Notes under the pieces: generated by a model
Database searches by the model: none
What the model was told of the DNA's origin: nothing
Seen by the model: the letters and a program-made list of their open reading frames with translations, nothing else
Shown here: piece after piece, positions 28,375 through 37,257 of the stretch
Layout of the letters: every line of letters starts with the position of its first letter
Position numbering within the stretch: position 1 is the first letter of the stretch
Position numbers and translations under genes: made by a program
DNA from: Pseudoalteromonas rubra
GTDB taxonomy: Bacteria > Pseudomonadota > Gammaproteobacteria > Enterobacterales > Alteromonadaceae
DNA: 64,000 nt
Assembly: GCF_000238295.3 (NCBI RefSeq)
Contig: NZ_AHCD03000044.1
Coordinates: forward strand, 1,324,598-1,388,597
Direction: 5' to 3'

Positions 28375-29679
28375 ATGAAACTATTTAAAAAAGCCCTGTT
28401 GGTAAGTGCACTGAGTTGTGCCGGTCTGGTGGCGCCAAGCCTGGTCTCGGTGTTACCCGGGGTAGACCTGGCTGTTGCTCATGCAGAAACTAAAACCAAG
28501 CGAGTTCCTGCACTGCGCGAAAAGGTTTACAGCCAGCTAGCACGTGCACAAAAACTGGCTGATGACGGTGATGTCAAAGCTGGCCTTGAGGTGCTCGACT
28601 CCATTAAGGAACGCTCAGGTAGTATGAACTCTTACGAAATTGCCATGATGCACAATTTCTATGGGTTCATCTACTACAACGAAAACCAGCTTGATAAAGC
28701 CATCGCTTCTTTTGAGTTGGTTGTCGCTGAGGAAGCGATCCCAGAATCATTGAGATTATCGACAACCTTCAGTCTGGCACAGCTGGCGATGGCAAATGGT
28801 GATTACAAGGCAACGGTTGATTATTTAGACAGATGGAAGAAAATAAATACTCAACCAATTAAAAGTAATTACTACGTATTAAAAGCACAGGCTTTATACC
28901 AGGATAAAAATTATCAATCAGCGGTAGAAAATATCAATATAGCTGTATCGTTAACAGAGAGTGAGGGAAATGTACCTAAGGAAAACTGGTTAGTTTTACA
29001 AAGGGCATTATATTACTCATTAAGTCAGCCGCAGAAGGTCGCTGATGTACTCGAAAAAATGGTTAAGCTGTTTGATAAGCCTGAATACTGGGTCCAGTTG
29101 GCGGGTATGTTTGGTGAGTTAGGCGAAGAGAAAAAGCAATTGGCTTTGCTGGAAACGGCTAAGCAGAGAGGCTTTATTCAAAAACGCAGTGACATTATTC
29201 AGCTCGCCCAGGTTTATCTGTTTAACGGTTTACCATACAAAGCCGCGGTAGCCTTGGATGAAGGTATTAAAAAAGGCGTGGTTGAAGGCAATGCCAAAAA
29301 TTACGCTTTTATAGCTGAGGCTTATGTACAGTCAAAAGATGAGAGTAAATCGATAGACTATTTTGTTAAGGCAGACAAAGATGTTAGCCATGGTAACTAC
29401 CTACAGCGCATAGCCGAAGTGTATATCAACCTGGAAAAGTTTGATGAGGCCGCAGATGCAGCCCGTAGCGCACTGGATAAAGGGGATCTGACCTTTGAAT
29501 CAAATGCGTATGTTGCACTGGGAATGGCACAGTATAACTTGAAAAACTTTGACGCCTCTATACTCGCATTTGAGCAGGCAGAAAAACACAAGAAGTCGGC
29601 TAACCTTGCCAAGCAATGGATAAAATACGTTAAGCGAGAAAAAATTCACGCTGAAACGTTAAAGCAAGCTCTTTTATGA
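28375..29679 (+). CDS. Exported TPR protein of TonB2 cluster
   Basis: 434 aa with an N-terminal signal peptide (...LAVAHAETK). The rest is tetratricopeptide helical pairs, for example NFYGFIYYNENQLDKAIASFELVV, EAYVQSKDESKSIDYFVKAD and YVALGMAQYNLKNFDASILAFEQAEKH (given as separate repeats). Always found at the end of this TonB2 gene string; probably a periplasmic scaffold. Starts 17 bp after tonB and is closed by a terminator. Confidence 0.88.
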   Translation: MKLFKKALLVSALSCAGLVAPSLVSVLPGVDLAVAHAETKTKRVPALREKVYSQLARAQKLADDGDVKAGLEVLDSIKERSGSMNSYEIAMMHNFYGFIYYNENQLDKAIASFELVVAEEAIPESLRLSTTFSLAQLAMANGDYKATVDYLDRWKKINTQPIKSNYYVLKAQALYQDKNYQSAVENINIAVSLTESEGNVPKENWLVLQRALYYSLSQPQKVADVLEKMVKLFDKPEYWVQLAGMFGELGEEKKQLALLETAKQRGFIQKRSDIIQLAQVYLFNGLPYKAAVALDEGIKKGVVEGNAKNYAFIAEAYVQSKDESKSIDYFVKADKDVSHGNYLQRIAEVYINLEKFDEAADAARSALDKGDLTFESNAYVALGMAQYNLKNFDASILAFEQAEKHKKSANLAKQWIKYVKREKIHAETLKQALL

Positions 29680-29697
29680 TTTTATAATCGCAACACC

Positions 29698-29722
29698 AAA
29701 GCCGCCTTCGGGCGGTTTTTTT
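29698..29722 (+). terminator. Terminator of the TonB2 operon
   Basis: AAAGCCGCC-TTCG-GGCGGTTTTTTT: tetraloop stem and T-run, about 20 bp after the TPR gene stop. Confidence 0.9.
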
Positions 29723-29851
29723 ATGCCTGAAAAATAAAAGATCTTACCCTAAATAGATACTTTCATTTTTTTGAAAATAAACAGACACACAAATGAAATA
29801 TATGGTTTATATGATAACGCCAGCTCAAATAAACACTCAACGGAGAATAAA

Positions 29852-31576
29852 ATGAAACTTACTGGGTTATTCAAAGTAAGCCTTGTTACATCTGCACTTG
29901 TACTAGCTGGTTGTGGCGGTGACATCGAAGTAACACCGACTGTAAATGATACAAGCGTTACAGATTCTAATAACACAACAACAAATAATAATACTAACAC
30001 AGGCGGCGATAATTCCGGTGGTGATAATGGTGGTAACACTGATGGTGATAAAGAGCCAGGTGTTACTAACCCATGTGTAAGCCGCACAGTGGCTGGCACT
30101 GAAGTTCAGGGTGACTACCGCAACGAAAAGCATTGTTACTATGATACTTCATTCGCAAGTAAAGCATTAGAAATCACAGAAAACATTACATTCGATGCAT
30201 TACCTAATGGTGGCGCACACGTATTCGCCGGCGCACTGCTAATTGGTGAAAACTGTGACACTAGCACAGGTTGTACAGTGCCTGAGACTGGTCCTACTCT
30301 AACAGTAAAACCTGGTGCAACTATGGCATTTGCTTCAGGTGAAGCGATTGTTCGCATTGCTCGTAGCGCTAAAATCATGGCCGAAGGTAATGCTGACGCA
30401 CCGATTACGTTTACATCAGCAAACGACATTGACGAATTTGATATCACTGGTTTCGGCCCGCAATTTGCGGACTGGGGCGGTATCATGATCAATGGTAAAG
30501 GTCTGACTAACCAGTGTAAGAACGAAGAGCGTGCAGCAGGTCTGTGTAACGCTAAAACAGAAGGTATCACCAGTCACTTCGGTGGTAGCGACAACGCAGA
30601 CAGCAGCGGTAACATCAAGTACGCTAAAATTTTCTACGCAGGTTCAGGTCCTCGTGAAGGCGGCGTAGGTGATGACCTTAACTCTCTGACATTGAATGGT
30701 GTTGGTTCAGGTTCTAGCTTTGAGTTCCTTCATATTCACCAGGGCTTCGATGATGGTATTGAGTTCTTTGGTGGTGCAGCGAACCTTAAGAACATTGTAG
30801 TTACAGATACCCAGGATGACTCTATCGATATCGATGCGGGCTGGCAGGGTAAAGCTCAGTTCATCTACATCAAGCACGGTACTATTAAAACCAAGAAAGA
30901 CGTTAACTACACCGGCGAAGATGAAGATAAAAACAAGGTTGTTAAAACTATCGAAGCTGGCACCGAAGGCTTCATGGGTAACAATGGTTTTGAAACTGAC
31001 GGTGAGAAAAACAAGGGAGAAGAGTACAACGACGTAACGCCTTCTAACCCAACTATCGCAAACGTTACTGTTGTAACGACTGACGGTAAGTCAATCCGTG
31101 ATAATGACCCTTCACAGGCTGCAACTTTTGACGATGCAATTCGTGGTCAGTACTACAACACACTGTTTGTTAAAGAAGAAAATGCAACAAATGCAACAGC
31201 TTGTCTTCACTTTAAAGACAGCGACGCAGCGCAAAACGCTGTTGATAACGTACTTAACTTCCACAGTTCTGTATTGGCTTGTGTGACTAATTTCACAGAG
31301 GGAAGTAAAGATCTTCCTGGTGAAACGCACACTGCTTGGTGGGATAACGACGCTGCTAGCATCATTCTTGACAAAAAAGGCGATGTACTGGCAGCTGATG
31401 GCTTCTCTACAAACACAGATTCTGCGGACATCACGATTGAAGCAAATGACCTGAAATCTCTCAATGATGATTTCTTCGAAGAAGTTGACTATGTAGGCGC
31501 AGTTTCAAGCGCTGATACGTCAAGCGCTTGGTACAATTGGGTTAAAGAAGCTCTTGAACTAGCTGACAAAGATTAA
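29852..31576 (+). CDS. Lipoprotein with beta-helix-like domain, partner of the TonB-dependent receptor
   Basis: 574 aa from ATG 29852 (GGAG 7 nt upstream). Lipobox LAGC near residues 21-24, then an Asn/Thr/Gly/Asp-rich linker to about residue 65. The body holds strand-turn repeats such as PTLTVKPGATMAFASGEA and AKIMAEGNADAPITFTSA, which fit a right-handed parallel beta helix. Acidic and Asn-rich, suiting a surface or periplasmic calcium-binding fold. Families like this often sit beside a TonB-dependent receptor; it lies directly upstream of one here, with a terminator between. Ligand unknown. Confidence 0.75.
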   Translation: MKLTGLFKVSLVTSALVLAGCGGDIEVTPTVNDTSVTDSNNTTTNNNTNTGGDNSGGDNGGNTDGDKEPGVTNPCVSRTVAGTEVQGDYRNEKHCYYDTSFASKALEITENITFDALPNGGAHVFAGALLIGENCDTSTGCTVPETGPTLTVKPGATMAFASGEAIVRIARSAKIMAEGNADAPITFTSANDIDEFDITGFGPQFADWGGIMINGKGLTNQCKNEERAAGLCNAKTEGITSHFGGSDNADSSGNIKYAKIFYAGSGPREGGVGDDLNSLTLNGVGSGSSFEFLHIHQGFDDGIEFFGGAANLKNIVVTDTQDDSIDIDAGWQGKAQFIYIKHGTIKTKKDVNYTGEDEDKNKVVKTIEAGTEGFMGNNGFETDGEKNKGEEYNDVTPSNPTIANVTVVTTDGKSIRDNDPSQAATFDDAIRGQYYNTLFVKEENATNATACLHFKDSDAAQNAVDNVLNFHSSVLACVTNFTEGSKDLPGETHTAWWDNDAASIILDKKGDVLAADGFSTNTDSADITIEANDLKSLNDDFFEEVDYVGAVSSADTSSAWYNWVKEALELADKD

Positions 31577-31620
31577 TCTCTAAGATTACTTTGTTTTTAA
31601 CTCAATAAGTATTTCGAACT

Positions 31621-31644
31621 AGGCGCATTGATTGCGCCTTTTTT
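31621..31644 (+). terminator. Terminator between lipoprotein and receptor genes
   Basis: AGGCGCA, loop TTGAT, TGCGCCT then TTTTT. It would reduce but not necessarily abolish read-through into the receptor gene. Confidence 0.8.
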
Positions 31645-31666
31645 ACGAGTTTTATCAGGATTGCAA

Positions 31667-34354
31667 ATGAATACGCAGATAAAATTAAGAAAAGTAGCTT
31701 TGGCAGTAGGTGCTTCTTTGTCCGTTGGTATGACTGCGCCTGTATTTGCTGAAGAAGCGCAGGAAATTGAAGAAGTTGTTGCAGTCGGCTCACGTCTACA
31801 AGGTAGTGCTGCGGCTGTTATAGAAGAGCGTAAAAATCAGGCATTTGTTGCAGACATACTGGGCGCTGAGCAATTGTCACGCACCGGTGACAGCGATGTA
31901 GCATCTGCTCTACGCCGTGTAACTGGCCTAACGCTTGTAGATGGTAAGTTCATTTATGTACGTGGTCTCGGGGAGCGTTACTCAAGTGCTCGATTAAATG
32001 GTGCAGCAGTACCTAGCCCGGATCTAACCCGCAACGTTATTCCCCTGGACATATTCCCATCGAGCATCATAGAGAGCCTGGCTGTTCAAAAAGCATATTC
32101 TCCTTCTATGCCTGCGGCTTTTGGTGGTGGTAACATCGACATCCGGACTAAATCGGTACCGAGTGAATTCGTAGCAAATATAGAAGTGGGTGTTGGTCAA
32201 AACCTGAATTCGCAAGATGGCTATACCTATAACCGCAATGAAAAAGGTATCCCTGTTGCAGTTCAAACTGCCGTAGTACGTTATCGTGGCGATCTGTCTT
32301 TACGCGGTATAGTTGAGAGAGAAGGGTTTGAAAACACTGATACGCTAAGTGCTGCAGATCAAGCTTTGGTGATCAACAAGTCTCTGGTACGTGAGCTGCC
32401 GCGGGACATCCGGGTACAAGAAGAGTCTTTGGATCCGAACTACGATATAAAGGCCAGTATTGGTAACAGCTTTGACGAAGACTGGCTGGGCGGCACTATA
32501 GGTGTGCTTGCGGCTGTGTCTTATGACAATGACTGGAAGTATTCAGAGCGCATGAGCGCGGTATTGGATCAGTCATTTGACGAAAGTTGTACGACGAGAT
32601 TAGAGACAGAAGAAGACGCGGTTAACTCTTGTTACGTTACGATGAAAGACTCTAAAGTAACAACTCAGACTGAGAAAATGAGTGGCGTGTTTAACCTTGG
32701 ATATAAGTACGAGCAACACAACGTATCGTATTCTAAGATATATCTTGAAGACACAGAAGACGAGTCGGAACTGTCTATCTCTCAAAGCCCCAATGGCAGT
32801 ACTGTTAGAACGATAGCTGCAACAGGACAGGCATATCGTAATTACGACTTCAACTACGAAGAGCGCGTTCTGGACATCGATCAGGTTGTTGGCCAGCATA
32901 CATTTATGGATTACATGGGGATCGGTGTTGACTGGCAGTACACAGAGTCAAAAGCGGAAACTAAAATCCCAACCAATATCGATTATGATTTCATCGATAA
33001 CTATGGTGATGATGGCGCGTATGTAGATTCCATCGTAACGGGTGATGATAACCGTATCCTCTACTCGTACACAGAAATGGAAGACAATGTAAAGTCGTAC
33101 AGCGGTAACCTGACATTGCCATTATATCTGGAAAACATAGAGCTAACCTTTAAAGCTGGTTATGACTTTGTTGACAGGGCGCGTGTTTATTCAACATCAA
33201 GTTTTGCGATACACAATGAGACAAATATCTCTATCCCGGTTAACACGGGTTCAGACGGCATCAATGACATTACAGCCTATTTGAACGATGACTTTGTCTC
33301 TAGCAATGATTTTCTATTGGCCTTCAATGAACCAACTGCGCCTAGTGCAGACGATTACATTGCAGCCCAGAAAATTGATGCCGGCTACTTTGAGTTCGAC
33401 GCGATTTTTGATAACACATGGCGTCTAAGTGGTGGTATCCGATATGAAGATTTTAAACAGGTCTCAATAGGTACTTCTAGCCTTATCTTCGATCGCATTA
33501 CCCATAGTACAATCTACTCAGAAGAAAGGATTTTAGCGGGAACAGTCAATGAAGATGACTTTTATAACGCACTTTCCATGACTTATCTGGGTGGTGAAAA
33601 GTACCAAATTAGGTTTGGTTACGGTGAAACAGTTGTTCGTCCTGACTTACGTGAATTAGTACCTGTTTCGTATTTCGATCCATTGACAGACATTCGTACA
33701 TTCGGTGTTGCAGGTCTTAAGAGCAGTGAGCTGCAAAATTATGATGCACGTTTCGAATACTACATGGACAACGGTGATAACTTCTCGGTAGGTGCATTCT
33801 TCAAAGATATTACCTCACCGATTGAGACAGTGCTGCAAGTAGGTGACGAGGATTACACAGCAACCTTCGTTAACGGTGAAACTGGTGAGGTATATGGTGT
33901 CGAAGCCGAGTGGCTTTACGACTTATCAGGTGTAGTCAGTGGGTTCTTTACATCGGGTAACGTAACACTGAGTGACTCTGAAGTAGAGATTGACCCTGCT
34001 AAATCGGGTAACTTAACAAACCCAACCAAGCGCATGACGGGGCATTCCAAGTATGTAGTTAACTTACAGCTTAACTACGATTCGGCCGATGGTCAGCATA
34101 GTAGTTCACTTGTCTACAATGTGTTCGGTGAACGTATTCTGGCATCTGGTATCGGTGGTCGCGAAGATGCGTTTGAGCAGCCATTCCACTCACTGGACTT
34201 TGTTTATACCTGGTACCCGGACTTCAATTCACAGGTTAAATTCAAGGTTCAGAACTTACTTGATGAAGAGCAAGAGGTTACTCAGTCTGACTACATAGTA
34301 CGTCAGAAAGAGGCTGGCACCAGTTTAAGCCTGAGCTACAAGTACGAATTCTAA
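31667..34354 (+). CDS. TonB-dependent outer-membrane receptor
   Basis: 895 aa from ATG 31667, with ATCAGGA 6 nt upstream; the in-frame ATG at 31628 lies inside the terminator stem. Signal peptide ends ...APVFA-EEA. Plug domain starts with EIEEVVAVGSR (TonB-box-like), then SDVASALRRVTGLTLVDGKF and YVRGLGERYSSARLNGAAVP. The beta barrel ends in a terminal aromatic (LSLSYKYEF) as required for BAM insertion. It has no N-terminal signalling domain or carboxypeptidase-like extension. Substrate unknown; the TonB2 motor encoded just upstream is the likely energy source. Confidence 0.93.
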   Translation: MNTQIKLRKVALAVGASLSVGMTAPVFAEEAQEIEEVVAVGSRLQGSAAAVIEERKNQAFVADILGAEQLSRTGDSDVASALRRVTGLTLVDGKFIYVRGLGERYSSARLNGAAVPSPDLTRNVIPLDIFPSSIIESLAVQKAYSPSMPAAFGGGNIDIRTKSVPSEFVANIEVGVGQNLNSQDGYTYNRNEKGIPVAVQTAVVRYRGDLSLRGIVEREGFENTDTLSAADQALVINKSLVRELPRDIRVQEESLDPNYDIKASIGNSFDEDWLGGTIGVLAAVSYDNDWKYSERMSAVLDQSFDESCTTRLETEEDAVNSCYVTMKDSKVTTQTEKMSGVFNLGYKYEQHNVSYSKIYLEDTEDESELSISQSPNGSTVRTIAATGQAYRNYDFNYEERVLDIDQVVGQHTFMDYMGIGVDWQYTESKAETKIPTNIDYDFIDNYGDDGAYVDSIVTGDDNRILYSYTEMEDNVKSYSGNLTLPLYLENIELTFKAGYDFVDRARVYSTSSFAIHNETNISIPVNTGSDGINDITAYLNDDFVSSNDFLLAFNEPTAPSADDYIAAQKIDAGYFEFDAIFDNTWRLSGGIRYEDFKQVSIGTSSLIFDRITHSTIYSEERILAGTVNEDDFYNALSMTYLGGEKYQIRFGYGETVVRPDLRELVPVSYFDPLTDIRTFGVAGLKSSELQNYDARFEYYMDNGDNFSVGAFFKDITSPIETVLQVGDEDYTATFVNGETGEVYGVEAEWLYDLSGVVSGFFTSGNVTLSDSEVEIDPAKSGNLTNPTKRMTGHSKYVVNLQLNYDSADGQHSSSLVYNVFGERILASGIGGREDAFEQPFHSLDFVYTWYPDFNSQVKFKVQNLLDEEQEVTQSDYIVRQKEAGTSLSLSYKYEF

Positions 34355-34373
34355 GTTAGTTTTTTAGAAATCC

Positions 34374-34412
34374 AAAAGCCTTCGGTCCGTTGAGTCCCGG
34401 AGGCTTTTTTTA
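34374..34412 (+). terminator. Terminator after the receptor gene
   Basis: AAAAGCCTTCGG and CCCGGAGGCTTTTTTT form an imperfect stem with a long T-run, 20 bp after the stop. Confidence 0.75.
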
Positions 34413-34425
34413 TTCAACTTTTCCC

Positions 34426-34454
34426 TTGAAGACTCGCAATTACTTTTGCATAAA
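34426..34454 (+). promoter_or_regulatory. Possible sigma70 promoter in the asd upstream region
   Basis: TTGAAG, 17-nt spacer, CATAAA. Right spacing but an imperfect -10; it would start an RNA carrying the hairpin and short reading frame listed next. Confidence 0.3.
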
Positions 34455-34477
34455 ACTGAATGTCAGATGTGTGTGCT

Positions 34478-34530
34478 CACCAAAAGGAGGGTACAAATGA
34501 AAGTGATGCCTGCTTGATCCTTTTGTGGTG
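34478..34530 (+). promoter_or_regulatory. Hairpin sequestering a strong Shine-Dalgarno with a 6-codon frame
   Basis: AAGGAGG at 34484-34490 is 6 nt before an ATG that opens MKVMPA-stop (34497-34517). CACCAAAAGGA (34478-34488) can pair with TCCTTTTGTGGTG (34518-34530) with a 2-nt bulge, which would hide the Shine-Dalgarno. The pattern is that of a leader peptide or switchable site, but no downstream gene is in direct reach. Chance is possible. Confidence 0.35.
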
Positions 34531-34739
34531 TACATATATTTGCTCTAAGTCAATTTCTATAGCTTAAGGTGGTGATAAGGTTAAACTTATGTGACATTTG
34601 TGGTTTTGCTAAAATGGGAAAATATTTTCTTACTTTTCAGATCGTTGTAATCAAAATTTCTTGAACCCTTGTTAGAATTAAGCCATACTTTGTTCTCACA
34701 TACAAAATCAGAATTTTGGCAATTAGAATGAGTTTCTGA

Positions 34740-34836
34740 TTGCTAACCACCCAGTTCTAAACTGCTGCTAAGGCGGCAGTATGGGACACAACCTTTACAT
34801 GTTGTATCCAAACCCCGCTTATGCGGGGTTTTTTAT
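34740..34836 (+). ncRNA. Structured RNA with three hairpins and intrinsic terminator upstream of asd
   Basis: Three hairpins follow one another. Hairpin 1 is ACTGCTGC-TAAG-GCGGCAGT (34761-34780). Hairpin 2 is GGACACAAC-ctttacat-GTTGTATCC (34784-34809, one mismatch). The last is the terminator AACCCCGC-TTAT-GCGGGGTT with TTTT (34811-34834). This is the form of a small RNA, or of a 5' leader with a terminator 120 bp before asd. I do not recognise a known family; it lacks the conserved core of the lysine riboswitch. The 5' end is not defined. Confidence 0.5.
34811..34836 (+). terminator. Terminator of the structured RNA
   Basis: Perfect 8-bp stem AACCCCGC/GCGGGGTT with loop TTAT and T-run, 119 bp upstream of the asd ATG. 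Confidence 0.85.
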
Positions 34837-34954
34837 AATTAATGTACAAGTTTAACGCTAAAAGTATAGTTTCTTCAGATAATGTTTGCTATTTTTAGAC
34901 GTCTAGACATACCTCTCACGCAAAGTACTCAATGATTCAAAAAAAGGTAATACC

Positions 34955-36067
34955 ATGAAAAAAGTAGGACTAATTGGTTGGCGTGGAATGGTCGGCTCTG
35001 TATTGATGCAACGTATGCACGAAGAAAATGACTTTTCTGACATTGAACCTTATTTCTTCACCACATCTCAAGCCGGTCAGCCTGGACCGGAGGTTAACGG
35101 CGAGGCTAAGGCACTCTTAGATGCCTATGATCTCAACAGCCTGTCACAAATGGACATTATTTTGTCCTGTCAGGGCGGTGATTACACCAAGTCGGTATAT
35201 AGTGACTTGAAAGGCAAAGAGTGGAATGGCTACTGGATAGATGCAGCATCAGCATTAAGAATGTCATCTGACAGTATTATTGTGCTGGATCCGGTTAATA
35301 AAGACGTTATTAAGCAAGGCCTGGAGCAGGGCGTTAAGACTTTTGTTGGCGGAAACTGTACCGTTTCTTTGATGTTGCTTGCACTTGGCGGTTTGTTCGA
35401 GCAAGACTTAATAGAATGGGTTAGTCCGATGACCTACCAGGCTGCATCAGGAGCCGGCGCACGTAACATGAAAGAACTGATCGCCCAGATGGGTGACATA
35501 CATGATTCAGTTAAAGCGCAATTAGAAGATCCAAGTGCGGCAATACTGGAAATAGACAAATTGGTGGCTGAAAAGCTTAAATCTGACAGCCTGACAACCG
35601 ATCAGTTTGGCGTTCCGCTTGCCGGAAGCTTGATCCCCTGGATCGACGTACCGATGGAAAGTGGTCAAAGTAAAGAAGAATGGAAAGCGCAGGTTGAAGC
35701 AAATAAGATTTTGGGCTCAAGTAAACAGCCGATCCCTGTTGATGGGATCTGCGTTCGAATTGGGGCAATGCGCTGTCATGCTCAGGCACTAACCATTAAG
35801 CTTCGCGAAGATATTCCTGTTGAAAAAATCGAAGACATTCTGGCATCGCACAATGAGTGGGTTAAGGTGATACCAAATGATCGCGGGGTTACGGAGCAGG
35901 AACTTACCCCCGTCAAAGTCACTGGCACGTTGAGCATTCCCGTGGGAAGAATTCGTAAGCTAACCATGGGGCCGCAGTACATCAGTGCATTCACCGTGGG
36001 TGATCAGTTGTTATGGGGTGCCGCAGAGCCGTTAAGGCGTATGCTTAGAATTATTGTTGAGCAATAA
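34955..36067 (+). CDS. asd: Aspartate-semialdehyde dehydrogenase
   Basis: 370 aa, close to the 367-aa E. coli enzyme. Reduces aspartyl-phosphate to aspartate semialdehyde, a step shared by Lys, Met, Thr and diaminopimelate synthesis, so it is likely essential. NADP-binding start KKVGLIGWRGMVGSVLMQRM; catalytic Cys in GGNCTVSLMLLALGG; substrate Arg/His region ...CVRIGAMRCHAQALTIKL. AAAGG precedes the ATG. Monocistronic. An essential biosynthetic gene here supports the replicon being a chromid rather than a dispensable plasmid. Confidence 0.97.
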   Translation: MKKVGLIGWRGMVGSVLMQRMHEENDFSDIEPYFFTTSQAGQPGPEVNGEAKALLDAYDLNSLSQMDIILSCQGGDYTKSVYSDLKGKEWNGYWIDAASALRMSSDSIIVLDPVNKDVIKQGLEQGVKTFVGGNCTVSLMLLALGGLFEQDLIEWVSPMTYQAASGAGARNMKELIAQMGDIHDSVKAQLEDPSAAILEIDKLVAEKLKSDSLTTDQFGVPLAGSLIPWIDVPMESGQSKEEWKAQVEANKILGSSKQPIPVDGICVRIGAMRCHAQALTIKLREDIPVEKIEDILASHNEWVKVIPNDRGVTEQELTPVKVTGTLSIPVGRIRKLTMGPQYISAFTVGDQLLWGAAEPLRRMLRIIVEQ

Positions 36068-36345
36068 GCAAAGTTTTAAAGACGCCAGATAAAAGCGTAT
36101 AAGAGCGGTTTTATTTGGTGTCAATTCACCGAGCTGGCGTACAAAAGCATCGTTCAAGTTATCACGTTTGCGCTAAGATGTGTTATCTAAATCCGAATAT
36201 TCCGCAGCAGGCATAAGCAATCACACTCATCAAGAATAACCAATTTAAGACTTAATCAGCTTAGGTTACTCATTGATATTAAGGAACAAAATAACTGAAA
36301 AGCCTTTAACTATCAATTAGGTATCCACTTAACGCGATATCTTAA

Positions 36346-36373
36346 ATATCCTATAATTTACGTTATGTTAAAT
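36346..36373 (+). other. dif-like sequence, candidate 1
   Basis: Left arm ATATCCTATAA, 6-bp centre TTTACG, right arm TTATGTTAAAT. The right arm is identical to the XerD-binding arm of gammaproteobacterial dif. The left arm matches the E. coli XerC arm at 5 of 11 positions. About 19 of 28 overall. Confidence 0.3.
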
Positions 36374-36541
36374 AGGGTGTTTCCATTGTCTGGCTTATTC
36401 CCTGTGAGTCTTCTCTGCGTTATCTTGCCCATATTTGGCTCTGTAATGGTTAACCACTTTCCTATAAGTAAAGCCCTGTATTCCATTTTGCTGACGGCGT
36501 TCTTCCTTTCGTTCGAAAGCAATTATGTCTATCGTTATTAA
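36365..36541 (+). CDS. Possible small membrane protein
   Basis: A 58-codon frame rich in hydrophobic residues (two potential TM segments: LFPVSLLCVILPIFGSVMV and SILLTAFFLSF). No Shine-Dalgarno is visible and the start overlaps the dif-like sequence, so it may be spurious. Confidence 0.25.
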   Translation: MLNRVFPLSGLFPVSLLCVILPIFGSVMVNHFPISKALYSILLTAFFLSFESNYVYRY

Positions 36542-36633
36542 AGGTATTACTCAGGGCTCGAAGAAGTCCCCGTCACATAGCTCTGTTGTCAATTGCTAAC
36601 AATACTGTCATTGGGAGCTATTGGCAAGGTCTC

Positions 36634-37095
36634 CTACAGTATAGTAAAGACCGATACTAACCAGTATCGGTCTTTAATGTTTTGTGAAGCAAACCAAACA
36701 TCATAAAAATATGCCCGCTTAAAAAGATAAATCCAAGTATCTGCTCCAGGCCTTAGAAACATTATTGAGGATGAATTCTGTTTTGCTGTTGATACCACGT
36801 TGCATCCAGGGCTAGGTACACACCAAACGCCAATATAATGCCCCTTTTTTAGGTCTATCCAACCCGATAGTCCTGTTTCATCGCCGATACCGTCGGTCAC
36901 ATCGTGCATTTTTACATGCTCAAAATGATTAGCCCGTAGCTTACTGGTAAAGCCTCGAAAAAAGTAGATAGTGTTCCTGGTCACCAGGTGAGTACAACGG
37001 ATCCGGCCCCTGTTGAGGCACTTTGTGTTTCGCAGCATGCCACCTGTAGTGAGCAGAATATGACCATAATTAAGTTTGTAAAGGATGACTGGCAT
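36634..37095 (-). CDS. Doubtful hypothetical protein, possibly a remnant
   Basis: 153 codons, no recognised family. A stretch such as TGLSGWIDLKKGHYIGVWCVPSPGCNV looks protein-like. However, its last ten codons are a perfect 12-bp hairpin and no ribosome-binding site is evident. It may be a decayed gene or a chance frame. Confidence 0.25.
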   Translation of the reverse strand: MPVILYKLNYGHILLTTGGMLRNTKCLNRGRIRCTHLVTRNTIYFFRGFTSKLRANHFEHVKMHDVTDGIGDETGLSGWIDLKKGHYIGVWCVPSPGCNVVSTAKQNSSSIMFLRPGADTWIYLFKRAYFYDVWFASQNIKDRYWLVSVFTIL

Positions 37096-37137
37096 AGATA
37101 GTGTTGCTGTATATATACAGTTTTGATGGCATTTTCA

Positions 37138-37161
37138 TTTGATTCCGTAAACGGAATCAAA
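37138..37161. promoter_or_regulatory. Inverted repeat upstream of the DUF2971 gene
   Basis: TTTGATTCCGT-AA-ACGGAATCAAA: perfect 11-bp arms with a 2-bp spacer, 96 bp before the DUF2971 ATG. The close arms suit a dimeric repressor site better than an RNA hairpin. Confidence 0.45.
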
Positions 37162-37257
37162 TTTGAAAAACGCATATTCCTAATTTGTATATAGATATTT
37201 ATATATGTTATATATGAATTAAGTTTAGTTATGAATAAACTTAATTTGGAGAGAGCT

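Larger units (their letters stand above)
36068..37257. other. Long low-coding region between asd and the DUF2971 gene
   Basis: About 1.2 kb, AT-rich. It holds a perfect TTATGTTAAAT XerD-type half-site (36363-36373), a doubtful small frame (36365-36541) and a 12-bp perfect hairpin AAAGACCGATAC/GTATCGGTCTTT (36646-36675). A doubtful minus-strand frame (36634-37095) and two palindromes near 37107-37161 complete it. No confident gene. Confidence 0.5.

Noticed and set aside
37107..37120. CTGTATATATACAG as a LexA (SOS) box
   Set aside because: LexA boxes need CTG and CAG ten bases apart; here they are eight apart.
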